NCBI GenBank assembly: GCA_021773355.1
Contig: JAJFKE010000011.1
Coordinates: 62,001-126,000 of the forward strand
DNA length: 64,000 bases
Direction: 5' to 3'
Source of the DNA: Gammaproteobacteria bacterium
Lineage (GTDB): Bacteria > Pseudomonadota > Gammaproteobacteria > Pseudomonadales > Pseudohongiellaceae
In this document: positions 26,449-36,309 of the stretch, piece after piece
Layout: each line of letters opens with the position of its first letter
Position numbering within the stretch: position 1 is the stretch's first letter
Translations under genes and position numbers: made by a program
Notes under the pieces: generated by a model
The model's input: only the letters and a program-made list of their open reading frames with translations
What the model was told of the DNA's origin: nothing
The model's database searches: none

Positions 26449-27546
26449 TTATTGATAGGTATTAGTTGTGGATTTTCCCAGCCAATTTGAGAAGAGCTTC
26501 TCAACTGTACCCTGGAAAACACTTCCTATCTTGTCCTGAATAGATTTTTGAATCTCGAATTCTACCTCAAACACGTCTGCGTTTTCGCAGGCAGAAACTA
26601 TGCACTCATCGCTGGTCTTGATTTCATCGACCATGTAACGCTCTTTAGCCTGGGTGCCGACCCAAGTTTCTCCGGTTGCAATCTTGTCTATATCAACGCT
26701 AGGTCTATGATCTTTAATCCATTTCTTAAAAATATCGTGCATTGTTTCAACTTCTTCCTGCACCTTGTCTTTGCCTTTTTGAGTAATTTCACCAAATTGG
26801 CTCAAAGTACGCTTGAATTCACCTGCACTGATAATTTCATAATCTATTTCATGCTTCTTCAATACCCTATAGAAATTTGGTATTTGCACTAATACACCTA
26901 TCGATCCGATAATGGAAAAAGGGGCAACTATTAAGCGATCCGCCAGACAGGCCATCATGTAACCACCGCTGGCAGCCACCTTGTCTACGCAAATTGTCAG
27001 TGGTATCTGCTTACTCTTAATTCTGAGAAGCTGCGAAGAAGCCAGTCCGTAAGCATGTACCATCCCACCCGGACTCTCCAAGCGCAGCAACACTTCATCA
27101 CTAGGTTCGGCTAGTGACAATACGGCTGTTATTTCTTCGCGCAGAGAACTTACCTCTTCAGCCGCTATGTCACCGGTAAAATTCAGCACATAAACCCGTT
27201 TTTTACGAATTGGCACATCTGATTCCTGTTCTGCAGGGGAATCAGTCTCAGTCTTCTTTAAGGCCTCTTTCTCTAATTTAGCTTGTTCTTTAGTTTCGAG
27301 TTTTGCCTGCTTCTTTTCACTCTTATGTACTTGTTTCAGCTGATCCTTAGCCAGAACAGTATGGCGTAGAGTATCCTTCATCTCGTCGAAATGTTCATTC
27401 AGATGGGTCACCTTGATATGGCCTTTCTTGCCACTTTTCCGTTGCCTGTTTCCACTAGCGGCGATGGCCCCGAATACGATAATGATAGCGATCACTATGG
27501 TGGCTGCCTTCGCTAGAAACATGCCGTATTGAATCAGATATTCCAA
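26449..27546 (-). CDS. sohB: Inner-membrane serine protease SohB (peptidase family S49)
   Basis: This 365-residue protein has an N-terminal signal-anchor (MEYLIQYGMFLAKAATIVIAIIIVF). A highly charged Lys/Glu linker follows at roughly 60-125, then the S49 protease domain. The catalytic serine is in VDKVAASGGYMMACLADRL, and FSIIGSIGVLVQIPNF and EFKRTLSQFGEITQKGKDKV supply the catalytic-lysine region. Similarity to E. coli SohB (349 aa) runs along the whole protein. The family faces the periplasm; its substrates are little known. It is a monocistron-like unit on the minus strand between acuI and nudC. Confidence 0.94.
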   Translation of the reverse strand: MEYLIQYGMFLAKAATIVIAIIIVFGAIAASGNRQRKSGKKGHIKVTHLNEHFDEMKDTLRHTVLAKDQLKQVHKSEKKQAKLETKEQAKLEKEALKKTETDSPAEQESDVPIRKKRVYVLNFTGDIAAEEVSSLREEITAVLSLAEPSDEVLLRLESPGGMVHAYGLASSQLLRIKSKQIPLTICVDKVAASGGYMMACLADRLIVAPFSIIGSIGVLVQIPNFYRVLKKHEIDYEIISAGEFKRTLSQFGEITQKGKDKVQEEVETMHDIFKKWIKDHRPSVDIDKIATGETWVGTQAKERYMVDEIKTSDECIVSACENADVFEVEFEIQKSIQDKIGSVFQGTVEKLFSNWLGKSTTNTYQ

Positions 27547-27604
27547 GTGACTATCTCCTGTGTGGCTGCTGAAAGCTGCATTTTGCCTTTAATAGATAAG
27601 GAAT

Positions 27605-28435
27605 TCAAAACTGTGCAATCTCCCCGCTTCTAACTTGAGCAGTGAAATATTGTATAAGCTCACCAGCAACGCTGATCTTCGACGATGGAATATTGGGGAG
27701 CGCGTCTACTTCGTACCAATTGGCTTCAGCAATTTCTGCTGCCTCTGGTTTTATTTCACCATCGCTGTAATCGGCCAAAAATCCAAGCATCAGCTGAGAT
27801 GGAAAGGGCCATGACTGACTTTTTACGTAACGAATATTGCATACATCTATATTCACTTCTTCCTTGACCTCTCGAATTACTGTTTCTTCAGGAGTTTCTC
27901 CAATTTCAATAAAACCGGCCAAACAGCTAAAGAAATCAGACTTAAATCTGGAGCTACGCGCAAGTAGTAACTGTCTGTCTTTCACAACTAACACGATGAC
28001 ACAGGGATTGATTCGAGGAAAATAGTGATGTGAGCATCCGACGCAAACAAGTGCGCGCTCTTCGGCATGGGGTTGTGTCGTGTTGCCACAGCGGCCGCAA
28101 AAACGATGTGTATTGTACCAATCCAGGAGTTGACTCGCCCTACCGGCCAAGGAAAATTCATCTTGATCCGAAAAAAACAGCAGGCTGCGCAATGGGCTAA
28201 TCTGTGCCTGTAGGTATTCGGAAAGGTCTGCCTGCATATTCACAGCAATGACTGCAGAATCTCCCCGCTGCTCTAGCAATACCATTTCAGATGCTTCCAA
28301 CAATGATTCGCTAAGCTGATGCCTGGGCCAGATGAATATTTCATCACGAACCAGTATTTGTGCATCAAAAAACAGGATAAATGTATCTGAATCACTCAGC
28401 TGTTCTATTTTAAGAAAGTGGTTCCGCTGAGGCAT
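27605..28435 (-). CDS. nudC: NAD+/NADH diphosphatase NudC (RNA deNADding)
   Basis: This 276-residue Nudix hydrolase cleaves NAD(H) and removes NAD caps from RNA 5' ends. The zinc ribbon is CGRCGNTT followed by CVGCSHHYFPRINPCVIV (about residues 112-150). The Nudix box GFIEIGETPEETVIREVKEEVNI spans about 172-196. The NudC-specific SQSWPFPSQLMLGF follows near 208. Length is close to E. coli NudC (257 aa). It lies 58 bp upstream of sohB on the same strand, so co-transcription is possible. Confidence 0.95.
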   Translation of the reverse strand: MPQRNHFLKIEQLSDSDTFILFFDAQILVRDEIFIWPRHQLSESLLEASEMVLLEQRGDSAVIAVNMQADLSEYLQAQISPLRSLLFFSDQDEFSLAGRASQLLDWYNTHRFCGRCGNTTQPHAEERALVCVGCSHHYFPRINPCVIVLVVKDRQLLLARSSRFKSDFFSCLAGFIEIGETPEETVIREVKEEVNIDVCNIRYVKSQSWPFPSQLMLGFLADYSDGEIKPEAAEIAEANWYEVDALPNIPSSKISVAGELIQYFTAQVRSGEIAQF

Positions 28436-28504
28436 GCTTACTCGGTATTGATGAGGCTGACTTAAACCTCAATAGCGATAGTTAATGTTTTCGAAATTGC
28501 TTTG

Positions 28505-28539
28505 AGAAAAGAAAAGATGTTGCGCCAGAAGACGCAACA
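28505..28539 (-). terminator. Probable terminator after the NhaD/ArsB-type transporter gene
   Basis: On the minus strand TGTTGCG and CGCAACA form a 7-bp stem with an 8-nt loop (28518-28539). TCTTTTCTTTTC follows. It begins 11 bases after the transporter stop codon. The U-tract is interrupted by C, so it may be a moderate terminator. Confidence 0.6.
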
Positions 28540-28549
28540 CCTATCTAGC

Positions 28550-29890
28550 TTAGCCTTGGTAGTGGAAGGCAAAAAAGTCAAAGAACGTAACCATAATAAT
28601 CGAACAAGTGACCAAGGTGATGAGCATTACAGGAAGGCCCTTCCGGAACCACAAGCCTGGCGTAATAGCGAGACTGGGATCACCTGCATCTTTGGCCATC
28701 TTCTCCGAAATCGTAACGATAAACACATTCGCGGTTGAGCCCAAATGTGTTCCATTGCCACCCATGCCCACACCAGCAGCCAAGCCCCACCAAAGGGGAG
28801 TGACGTTTATACCCTGAGTTTCCATGCCTAGAATGATCGGAATCATAGCAGCGGTAAAAGGTATGTTATCTATTGCGGCCGACAAAACTGCAGATACCCA
28901 CATCAACATAATTGTGGCCACCAATAAATCTCTCTCCACAAACGGAATGATGAACTGTCCAATATATTCCAGGAACTGACTGTGCTCTACACCACCGACA
29001 ATGATAAACAAGGAGATGAAAAACATCAGCAACGCGAGCTCGGTATGGGCGAATGCCTCCTCCATATCGATGTCTTTGCCAACAAATACTAGAGCGGTGA
29101 GACCGAGAGCCGTAACGAACCAGGGTTCCCAATGCAATCTGCCATGCAATATAAAACCGATCACCATGATGCCCAGAACTGCCAGAGCGCCATACCATGT
29201 CTTAGGATCGGATAGAGGTTCTCTATCTTCCAGGCTTAGTGGCTGCGGTGTAACGGACAATTCTTCTTTGAACAGATATCTAAGGAAAATCAGTATGACT
29301 ACCCAAGCAACGGCCACCATCGCGCCCATGTGAATAACGAAGTCATTGAAGCCGATTCCTGCAGCCGAACCAATCATAAGATTGGGTGGATCGCCAACGA
29401 GCGTCGCAACACCGCCGGTATCCGATAGCAAGGCTGCGGCTAACAGGAATGGTATGGCGCTAACTTTCAACGATTTACAGATCAATATAATCAGTGGGCC
29501 AAAAATAACCACCGTGGTGACATTATCAAGAAGTAGAGAAAGAACGGTGACCAGAGTACCCATCAGTGCCAATAGCAAGAAAAGCCGGCCCTTACTATAA
29601 TCAGCAATTGCATAGGCTAACTGCTGAAACCCGCCGGTGGGTATCATGATGGCTACTATTGTCATCATCCCACCCAGCAGAAATACAACATTCCAATCGA
29701 TGGCTTCAACCGCTTGTTCAGGGTGATAAAAGCCGAAAATCTGACCGGCCACGATCATGACGGCAGCGCCAGCCATGCCGCATTTTACTCGATGTATTCC
29801 ATGAATGCCTTCTGTGAATATCGCAATGAATGTCAGAGCTAGAATAATTCCGGATACCATCATTTCGGTATTCCAAACAAGCGTTTCCAT
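28550..29890 (-). CDS. NhaD/ArsB/P-protein type ion transporter (IT superfamily)
   Basis: This 446-residue polytopic membrane protein has about 11-12 transmembrane segments. It has IDWNVVFLLGGMMTIVAIMIPTGGFQQLAYAIA near residue 62 and the helix-breaking LLDNVTTVVIFGPLIILICKSL near 120. SDTGGVATLVGDPPNLMIGSAAG lies near 155, and the second-half counterpart AIDNIPFTAAMIPIILG lies near 340. These are typical of the ion transporter (SLC13/CitM-ArsB-NhaD) superfamily. NhaD Na+/H+ antiport is the most likely role in a marine cell, but arsenite or other anion transport cannot be excluded, and no ars genes lie nearby. It is a single-gene unit with its own terminator. Confidence 0.82.
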   Translation of the reverse strand: METLVWNTEMMVSGIILALTFIAIFTEGIHGIHRVKCGMAGAAVMIVAGQIFGFYHPEQAVEAIDWNVVFLLGGMMTIVAIMIPTGGFQQLAYAIADYSKGRLFLLLALMGTLVTVLSLLLDNVTTVVIFGPLIILICKSLKVSAIPFLLAAALLSDTGGVATLVGDPPNLMIGSAAGIGFNDFVIHMGAMVAVAWVVILIFLRYLFKEELSVTPQPLSLEDREPLSDPKTWYGALAVLGIMVIGFILHGRLHWEPWFVTALGLTALVFVGKDIDMEEAFAHTELALLMFFISLFIIVGGVEHSQFLEYIGQFIIPFVERDLLVATIMLMWVSAVLSAAIDNIPFTAAMIPIILGMETQGINVTPLWWGLAAGVGMGGNGTHLGSTANVFIVTISEKMAKDAGDPSLAITPGLWFRKGLPVMLITLVTCSIIMVTFFDFFAFHYQG

Positions 29891-30107
29891 ATTTGTATTT
29901 CCTCATCGAGTTACTAATTATTTTTCTTCGTAACAGTACTACCAAGGATCGCCACAATCCGTTCGTACCATACTCTGATGTAATATGCCGATCTATACCA
30001 CAGTGCCTTGTATTTATTGCATATTTTAATTCATATTAATTGGCACAATGGCGCTAGATACTATAGCTTCTGGGTAGTCTATTCAAGATATATTGCTCCG
30101 GTATAGC

Positions 30108-30839
30108 CTACAGTGAACCCGAGTGCTCAGCCTCTAATTGCAGCCAAAGGCAACCTTCCTCACTGCTCTGTGCTATTTCTTCTAATCTTTGTTGATGAGC
30201 GTCCAGTTCATCCGGCTGGGCTTTGATGACAGCTATCCGCTCTCGCTTGGTATCGCGTTTTTTGGCTTCACGGCGACGGCTGGATTGTTCCGATTGTTCT
30301 TCTGCCAGCAGCAGGCTGGATTGCCCACTGGTCATGGTTAAATACACATCGGCGAGAATTTCCGCATCCAATAATGCGCCGTGGAGCTGTCTCTGGGTAT
30401 TATCCACCCCGTAGCGCTTGCACAGAGCATCCAGGCTATTGCGTTGACCTGGGTGTTTCTCGCGGGCTAACAGAAGGCTATCCAGTACACCACAAAAACT
30501 CGCTATATTTGTAGCCACGGACTTTGTATTGCGAAGTTCATTATCGAGAAAACCCACATCAAAGGGCGCATTATGAATGACCAGTTCTGAGCCTTTGATG
30601 AACTCCAAAAACTCAGACTCCACCTGATGAAAGCGAGGCTTATCCGCAAGAAAATGGGAGGTTAATCCATGCACTTCAATAGCGCCGGCATCAATTTCGC
30701 GATCTGGATTCAGATAACAGTGAAAGTGTTTCCCAGTGAGACGTCGGTTATCGATTTCAACGCAACCAATCTCGATAACTCGATGTCCTGCCGCCGGGTC
30801 CAAGCCGGTAGTTTCTGTATCTAGTACAACTTGCCGCAT
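30108..30839 (-). CDS. dnaQ: DNA polymerase III epsilon subunit (proofreading exonuclease)
   Basis: This 243-residue DEDDh 3'-5' exonuclease proofreads for the replicative polymerase. Exo I is VLDTETTGLDP near residue 5, Exo II is HNAPFDVGFLDNEL near 95, and Exo III is HGALLDAEILADVYLTM near 155. The C-terminal 60 residues are charged and contain the region expected to bind the alpha subunit. It is 33 bp downstream of rnhA on the same strand. In E. coli dnaQ and rnhA are divergent neighbours, so the pairing is conserved but the orientation differs. Confidence 0.96.
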   Translation of the reverse strand: MRQVVLDTETTGLDPAAGHRVIEIGCVEIDNRRLTGKHFHCYLNPDREIDAGAIEVHGLTSHFLADKPRFHQVESEFLEFIKGSELVIHNAPFDVGFLDNELRNTKSVATNIASFCGVLDSLLLAREKHPGQRNSLDALCKRYGVDNTQRQLHGALLDAEILADVYLTMTSGQSSLLLAEEQSEQSSRRREAKKRDTKRERIAVIKAQPDELDAHQQRLEEIAQSSEEGCLWLQLEAEHSGSL

Positions 30840-30872
30840 ACATCCCTCTTAATGATCTATAAACGCCTTACT

Positions 30873-31310
30873 CTAAAGCAGTTCATCGATACCCAAATTC
30901 GCCAATTGATCGGCTATTTCATTTTCCGCGTGACCGCTATGACCCTTTACCCAGCACCACTCAATAGAGTGACTTGAGACCAATTCATCAAGCTGCTTCC
31001 ACAGCTCGACATTTAATACAGGTTTTTTGCTTGCTGTTCGCCAATTCCTTTGCTTCCAACTATCCATCCATTCAGTAATCCCTGTCAGTACGTATTTCGA
31101 ATCTGTAGTGATAATGAGCTTGCAGGGTTTAGTTAATGCTTCCAGGCCTTTTATGACTGCTGTAAGTTCCATGCGATTATTAGTCGTCATGGCTTCCCCG
31201 CCGTGCAGGGTTTTCTGCACATCACCGTAGCGCAGCAATACACCCCAGCCGCCCGGCCCGGGATTTCCACGGCAAGCTCCGTCAGTAAACATCTCAACTA
31301 ATTGCGACAC
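30873..31310 (-). CDS. rnhA: Ribonuclease HI
   Basis: This 145-residue RNase H degrades the RNA strand of RNA:DNA hybrids. The catalytic acidic residues are all visible: [18 protein letters not shown] (Asp near 10), [13 protein letters not shown] (Glu near 48), [11 protein letters not shown] (Asp near 70) and [11 protein letters not shown] (Asp near 134), with the catalytic-loop His just before. Length is that of the E. coli enzyme (155 aa) less a few C-terminal residues. It lies between dnaQ and the yafS-like gene on the same strand. Confidence 0.96.
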   Translation of the reverse strand: MSQLVEMFTDGACRGNPGPGGWGVLLRYGDVQKTLHGGEAMTTNNRMELTAVIKGLEALTKPCKLIITTDSKYVLTGITEWMDSWKQRNWRTASKKPVLNVELWKQLDELVSSHSIEWCWVKGHSGHAENEIADQLANLGIDELL

Positions 31311-31343
31311 AGGAATTCCAAACAGGCAGGAGGGTTCATCGGC

Positions 31344-32141
31344 TCAGTGAATCTTGACCTTGGCCCGCACGTTTTCGGTGGCGGGCATAACAGAAGGTCT
31401 TGCACGCAAGGGCCTCCAACGTGGCAGCACCGGAGTCAATGGCACCACCTGCTTAATGCAGTGAATACAATATACGCCACCGAATGGACTGCGCATATTA
31501 TTACCAATTTTCTCAAGGCGATGTGCGTGCTTCAGTAATCTGGACCATGTTAATGGCATGAAGTGTAAACCATATGAAACTGAATCTATATGCAGATCCA
31601 AAAGCTTTAACCAATCTGAAACACGCCCCTTCGATATAAACCGTCCACGCCAGGGTATGTTCTTTTTACGTTTGAATAGTTTCCAAAAGCCCCAGGTGCT
31701 ATAGGGATTAAATCCAATAATCAACATATGACCACCAGGACGGAGCACGCGAGTGGCTTCACGCAATAAGCGGTGACTATCTGTTGTGAAGTCCAGTGCG
31801 TGATGAATTACTACAACATCAATGCTGTCGTTCATCAATGGTAGCTCTTCATTACTCGCCACCGGTTTTACTGATCCAGCCCTGTAACTTGGCGCGAATG
31901 CTATTTTGTGGCCGACTGGGCTATCGTTAACCAGTAAGTGCTCGTCGCTGAACCCAAGTTGCAATATATGGTAACCAAAGAGCTTCTCAAGGATGGGCTG
32001 AATTGCATCCGTCTCTGCCTTAAATACCGCTTCTCCCTGTGGTGACTGTAGCCATTGCGCAACCTGGCTACTAAGCAGATCCGCATCTGGTAGCCCACGT
32101 AGCAATCGACGGCGGGTCTCGTGTTTGGAGAGTAAGTTCAT
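31344..32141 (-). CDS. yafS: SAM-dependent methyltransferase, YafS-like
   Basis: This 265-residue class I methyltransferase-fold protein has a divergent motif I (ILQLGFSDEHLL near residue 58). The Methyltransf_11 pattern IDVVVIHHALDFTTDSHRLLREATRVLRPGGHMLIIGFNPYSTWG runs through about residues 107-152. The C-terminus is basic. E. coli YafS sits between gloB and rnhA, exactly as here, which supports the name. The substrate is unknown. It is divergent from gloB (about 170 bp between the starts) and 33 bp upstream of rnhA. Confidence 0.88.
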   Translation of the reverse strand: MNLLSKHETRRRLLRGLPDADLLSSQVAQWLQSPQGEAVFKAETDAIQPILEKLFGYHILQLGFSDEHLLVNDSPVGHKIAFAPSYRAGSVKPVASNEELPLMNDSIDVVVIHHALDFTTDSHRLLREATRVLRPGGHMLIIGFNPYSTWGFWKLFKRKKNIPWRGRFISKGRVSDWLKLLDLHIDSVSYGLHFMPLTWSRLLKHAHRLEKIGNNMRSPFGGVYCIHCIKQVVPLTPVLPRWRPLRARPSVMPATENVRAKVKIH

Positions 32142-32313
32142 TACGACAATTCGGCTCTTCTATACATACAAGCTGTTTAAGGACTTAGTATTTTAAACAC
32201 ATTGTTGGTAAATTTTAAGCAATATGCTCATTCTGCCCGCAGCAGAGCCCGAAATGAGCTTGTAATACGTGAGTTTCCTTATATTATGTCGTTTTCAAAC
32301 GCGTAGCGACCCT

Positions 32314-33099
32314 ATGATTAGTACAATTCATCCAATACCGGCATTTTCGGATAATTACATATGGGCGGTCAGTGAAACAGGTAGCAATAATGTCTGCGTG
32401 GTTGACCCTGGAGATGCCACTCCAGTCATTCAGTATTTGAATGCCAACCACCTCGTTCTCTCCGATATCCTTATCACCCACCATCACCCCGATCACACCG
32501 GGGGCATTGCCGAGCTGACTAGGCGTTACCCTGCTAGAGTCACGGGTCCAAAACCGAGCGCTATCACAGGTATAACAGACTACGTAGCTGAGGGAAACCT
32601 GGTAGAGCTTTTTGGTCATTCATTTTCTGTAATCGAAGTGCCAGGTCACACTCTTGACCACATTGCTTTTTATTGTGCTGATACGGAATTAGATAAGCCC
32701 ATTCTTTTCTGTGGGGACACACTATTCGCTGCTGGTTGCGGTCGGTTGTTCGAAGGGACCCCGATCATGATGCAAGAATCCTTGTCTAAACTTGCCGCGC
32801 TTGACCCAAGTACAAATGTTTACTGTACTCACGAGTATACCTTGGCAAATTTAAAATTTGCCTTAGCGGCTGAACCCGACAACCTTGCCTTACAAAGACG
32901 AAATCAGGCTGAAGCTTCGAAAAGAGAAGCTAATTTACCAACTCTCCCATCCAGTGTGGAACTGGAGTTAGCGACTAACCCGTTCCTGCGTTGTACGCAG
33001 CAGACGGTGATCAGGAGTGCCTACGCACAACTTGGTAGAGATCCCAAAAACGAAGTGGAGGTTTTCTCTGCATTAAGAGCCTGGAAAGATACATTCTAG
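32314..33099 (+). CDS. gloB: Hydroxyacylglutathione hydrolase (glyoxalase II)
   Basis: This metallo-beta-lactamase-fold enzyme hydrolyses S-lactoylglutathione in methylglyoxal detoxification. The metal-binding THHHPDHTGG is near residue 56 and VPGHTLDHIAFYC near 110. FCGDTLFAAGCGRLFEGTP lies near 132 and YCTHEYTLANLKFA near 170; the C-terminal domain ends with the DPKNEVEVFSALRAWKD signature. The ORF track starts at 32269, but the conserved start MISTIHPIPAFSDNYIW corresponds to the ATG at 32314 (261 aa, family usual about 250-260). It is divergent from yafS and followed by mltD. Confidence 0.95.
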   Translation: MISTIHPIPAFSDNYIWAVSETGSNNVCVVDPGDATPVIQYLNANHLVLSDILITHHHPDHTGGIAELTRRYPARVTGPKPSAITGITDYVAEGNLVELFGHSFSVIEVPGHTLDHIAFYCADTELDKPILFCGDTLFAAGCGRLFEGTPIMMQESLSKLAALDPSTNVYCTHEYTLANLKFALAAEPDNLALQRRNQAEASKREANLPTLPSSVELELATNPFLRCTQQTVIRSAYAQLGRDPKNEVEVFSALRAWKDTF

Positions 33100-33136
33100 C
33101 GTCTACCTAAATTCACACTACCCAGGTTTCGAAAAT

Positions 33137-34747
33137 TTGCAAAACCCAGCTAAAAACTTTTTTCTAGTTCTAATCTTTGGACTGCTTAGTGCTTGTCAAA
33201 ATATTAATTCGCCGACTCCCACGATTGAAAAGCCGCAGGCGGCTCTTGAATCGGCAAATGAAGCAGAATCATCAGTTTCAGAATCCTCCGCGTTAACTTC
33301 AAGTGACCTCTCGCTACAATCACGCGGCAGTATCATTCCCGAAGCCATAAGCCATGACGATCTATGGGCCAGAATACGAGACGGATTCCAATTGAATGAA
33401 TACTACTCCCGGAAAATTGTCGGGGACCAGATTGCGGTTTATGCGGAGCAACAACGATACTTTGACCTAATGCATGATAGGGCCGCCCCTTTTTTGTATT
33501 GGATAGTTGAGGAAATTGATAAACGCAAGCTTCCTCAGGAGTTTGCGTTGTTGCCTATGGTGGAAAGCACCTTTAACCCAAATGCCTATTCCAGAGAACA
33601 CGCTGTTGGGCTTTGGCAATTCCTGGGTGCCACTGGACAAAGCTTTGGTCTGCAGCAGGACTGGTGGTTCGATGGTCGGCGTGATCCTCGTGCCTCGACT
33701 ATAGCTGCGCTAGACTATATGGAGGAGCTCTATCAACAATTTAACCAAGACTGGTTGCTGGCAATTGCGGCCTACAATACCGGCGATGGCAATATGCGCC
33801 GCGCCATTCGTCGCAGCGGCCATGAGAAAGACGAAGTTGACTTTTGGACCCTCAATCTACCCAGTGAAACCGAAGCGCATATACCAAAACTACTGGCGTT
33901 AGCCGCCATTATTTCCGATAACGAAAAATGGGGAATACAACTGCAACCTCTCGCGAATAAAGCGGTGCTGAGATCGGTCAATGTAGGGACCCAAATCGAT
34001 ATTTCGCAAGCCGCAAGTTTAGCAAAGATAGATTACCAACTACTTAGGGCGTTAAATCCTGGTTATTTACAGTGGGCAACTCACCCTGAACAGCCGCAGG
34101 AGATACTGCTTCCCTTCGCAAATGCAGAAATATTCGAAGCAGCTCTCGTAGGTCTCGATGAAACAATGCTATTGACCTGGGATCGTTATGAAATACGGCC
34201 TGGCGACACCCTTGGAGCGATTGCAAGAAGACTCAACACCCGGGTTGATGTCTTGCAATCATTCAATTCATTGCCCGACAGCCGAATTGTGGCGGGTGAA
34301 TCATTATTGATTCCACGCACTAACGATGCTGCTTTGCTTGCGGCTGCACCCCGCATCGACAGAAACCCGGAACAACCACAGCAGAAAATCCCAAAGCAAT
34401 ATACGGTGCGAAAAGGCGACAACCTCTGGAGAATCGGCAGACGCTTCAACCTGAAATCGATAGAGATAGCAAGCTGGAATCAAATTCCGCTGGATCAAAT
34501 CTTGCAGCCCGGTCTGATTCTGGACCTGCAGTATGCGAGGCAGGACAAAGACGACACACCGAAGGTATTGCTCACCGACAACCCCGCTGTGTATATCATT
34601 CGCAGAGGAGACACCATGGACAGAATTGCCTCACGATTCAACATCGAACTGCATAATCTCTTACAATGGAACAAGCTAAATATCGGTGAGCTAATTTTTC
34701 CCGGTCAAATTCTTCAAATAGCAGCTCAAGAAGCGAGTCTTAATTAG
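33137..34747 (+). CDS. mltD: Membrane-bound lytic murein transglycosylase D with three LysM domains
   Basis: This 536-residue peptidoglycan lyase appears to start at TTG (33137), because no ATG or GTG fits the signal. The N-terminus then reads MQNPAKNFFLVLIFGLLSACQ, a lipoprotein signal with lipobox LSAC. The SLT domain (about 100-260) has the catalytic Glu in LLPMVESTFNPNAYS, followed by AVGLWQFLGATGQSFGLQ and AIAAYNTGDGNMRRAI. Three LysM repeats follow from about residue 352 (YEIRPGDTLGAIARRL, YTVRKGDNLWRIGRRF, YIIRRGDTMDRIASRF). The enzyme should sit on the inner face of the outer membrane. mltD next to gloB is conserved with E. coli. The next gene starts 2 bp after its stop. Confidence 0.94.
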   Translation: MQNPAKNFFLVLIFGLLSACQNINSPTPTIEKPQAALESANEAESSVSESSALTSSDLSLQSRGSIIPEAISHDDLWARIRDGFQLNEYYSRKIVGDQIAVYAEQQRYFDLMHDRAAPFLYWIVEEIDKRKLPQEFALLPMVESTFNPNAYSREHAVGLWQFLGATGQSFGLQQDWWFDGRRDPRASTIAALDYMEELYQQFNQDWLLAIAAYNTGDGNMRRAIRRSGHEKDEVDFWTLNLPSETEAHIPKLLALAAIISDNEKWGIQLQPLANKAVLRSVNVGTQIDISQAASLAKIDYQLLRALNPGYLQWATHPEQPQEILLPFANAEIFEAALVGLDETMLLTWDRYEIRPGDTLGAIARRLNTRVDVLQSFNSLPDSRIVAGESLLIPRTNDAALLAAAPRIDRNPEQPQQKIPKQYTVRKGDNLWRIGRRFNLKSIEIASWNQIPLDQILQPGLILDLQYARQDKDDTPKVLLTDNPAVYIIRRGDTMDRIASRFNIELHNLLQWNKLNIGELIFPGQILQIAAQEASLN

Positions 34748-34749
34748 CC

Positions 34750-36309
34750 ATGACTGACATTCTTAGTAGTACTGCACCAGCGAAAGAGTTTCTTGGCCAT
34801 CCGCAGGGGCTGGTGATTTGCTTTCTTACAGAGATGTGGGAGCGCTTTAGCTACTATGGTATGCGCGCTTTACTTATCTTCTATTTAACCCAGCACTTTC
34901 TGTTTTCTGATCAGTCTGCCTCCAGCATCTACGCCGCCTATATCTCACTCGTTTATATAACTCCCGTTATTGGTGGCGTTGTCGCCGATCGATATCTCGG
35001 ACCAGTCAAAGCAGTTATTCTGGGGGCGATATTGCTTGTGGCTGGACATTTAGGCATGGCAATCGAAGGTTCCCAGGCCGTGGAAATTACGGTTGCTGGA
35101 GAAACCTTTGTTGAGCGGGACCCATTCTATTTACAGATATTTTATTTTTCTTTGGCTCTGATAATAATGGGAGTCGGATTTCTGAAAGCCAATATCTCAA
35201 CCTTGGTCGGTTCAATGTATGAGCGGGAAGACCCTCGCCGAGATGGCGCGTTTACTCTGTTTTACATGGGCATCAATGCAGGCTCTTTCTTAGGTGCGAT
35301 AATCTGCGGTTTGCTTTTGCAGTACAAGGGTTTTAGCTGGGGCTTTGGTGCAGCGGGCATTGGCATGTTGTTTGGCCTACTGGTATTCATCAAAGGCCAT
35401 CACTTATTTGGTACTGCCGGAGCGCCTAAGAATCCGGTCGCGCTAAAGCAGAATATTCTTCCTGGCGTGAACCGTGAAGCGCTTATATATCTACTAGCTT
35501 TTGTTGGTGTTTTAGTCTGTTGGCAATTAATGCAATTTCCACCCGTGATTGGTGGATTAGTAGGCGTTACTTTGGTGGCAATGACACTTACCGTTGTCAT
35601 TTATGCCTTCACCCAATGCGAACCCCTGGATCGCAACAGAATGCTGGTTTGTCTATTCTTGATGAGCTATCAAATAATTTTCTGGTCACTGTGGGAACAA
35701 ACAGGTAGCTCCCTAAATTTAATGGCGGATAGAAATGTCGACCGGGTTATTCTTGGGATTGAGCTCCCCGCAGCCATGTTTCAATCGGTCAACGCGTTCT
35801 TCATTATCACACTGGCACCAGTTTTCAATATGTTATGGATTTACCTCTATCGCCGCGGTTGGGAACCGGCAACCCCAATGAAATTTGCACTAGCCCTGAT
35901 TCAATTAGGTTTAGGCTTCTTGTTTCTCGTATACGGAGCCTCCACTGCAACAGATCCAACTCAAATTGCACTCATTTGGTTGGTACTTTTATACCTATTA
36001 CACACCACCGCGGAGCTTTGTATTTCACCGGTAGGCTTGTCCATGACGACCAAGCTGTCAGTCCCTGGCGTAGTGGGAATGATGATGGGTTGTTGGTTTC
36101 TGGCTATGGCAGGTGGCAATTATATATCTGGCACCATTGCCGCTATGACCGGCTCAGATACCGTCGGCGGAGAGGTCGTCGACCCGGCCGCGGCGCTTGC
36201 AACTTACATGGACGTCTACTATACCGCTGGTATCTACAGCATAGGCATTGGCGTGTTAGCAATTTTCTTGGTGCCAGTGCTGACCCACTTTATGCACGGC
36301 ATTAAGTAG
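34750..36309 (+). CDS. POT-family proton-dependent oligopeptide transporter
   Basis: This 519-residue membrane transporter of the MFS/POT family has about 14 transmembrane segments. The PTR2 signatures are LTEMWERFSYYGMRALLIFYLTQ near residue 27 (with the conserved ExxERFxYY proton-coupling motif) and GFLKANISTLVGSMYEREDPRRDGAFTLFYMGINAGSFLG near 140-180. It imports di- and tripeptides by proton symport. It begins 2 bp after the mltD stop, so the two are co-transcribed; peptide import next to a wall hydrolase is a reasonable but unproven link. The 267 bp after it hold no convincing terminator. Confidence 0.94.
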   Translation: MTDILSSTAPAKEFLGHPQGLVICFLTEMWERFSYYGMRALLIFYLTQHFLFSDQSASSIYAAYISLVYITPVIGGVVADRYLGPVKAVILGAILLVAGHLGMAIEGSQAVEITVAGETFVERDPFYLQIFYFSLALIIMGVGFLKANISTLVGSMYEREDPRRDGAFTLFYMGINAGSFLGAIICGLLLQYKGFSWGFGAAGIGMLFGLLVFIKGHHLFGTAGAPKNPVALKQNILPGVNREALIYLLAFVGVLVCWQLMQFPPVIGGLVGVTLVAMTLTVVIYAFTQCEPLDRNRMLVCLFLMSYQIIFWSLWEQTGSSLNLMADRNVDRVILGIELPAAMFQSVNAFFIITLAPVFNMLWIYLYRRGWEPATPMKFALALIQLGLGFLFLVYGASTATDPTQIALIWLVLLYLLHTTAELCISPVGLSMTTKLSVPGVVGMMMGCWFLAMAGGNYISGTIAAMTGSDTVGGEVVDPAAALATYMDVYYTAGIYSIGIGVLAIFLVPVLTHFMHGIK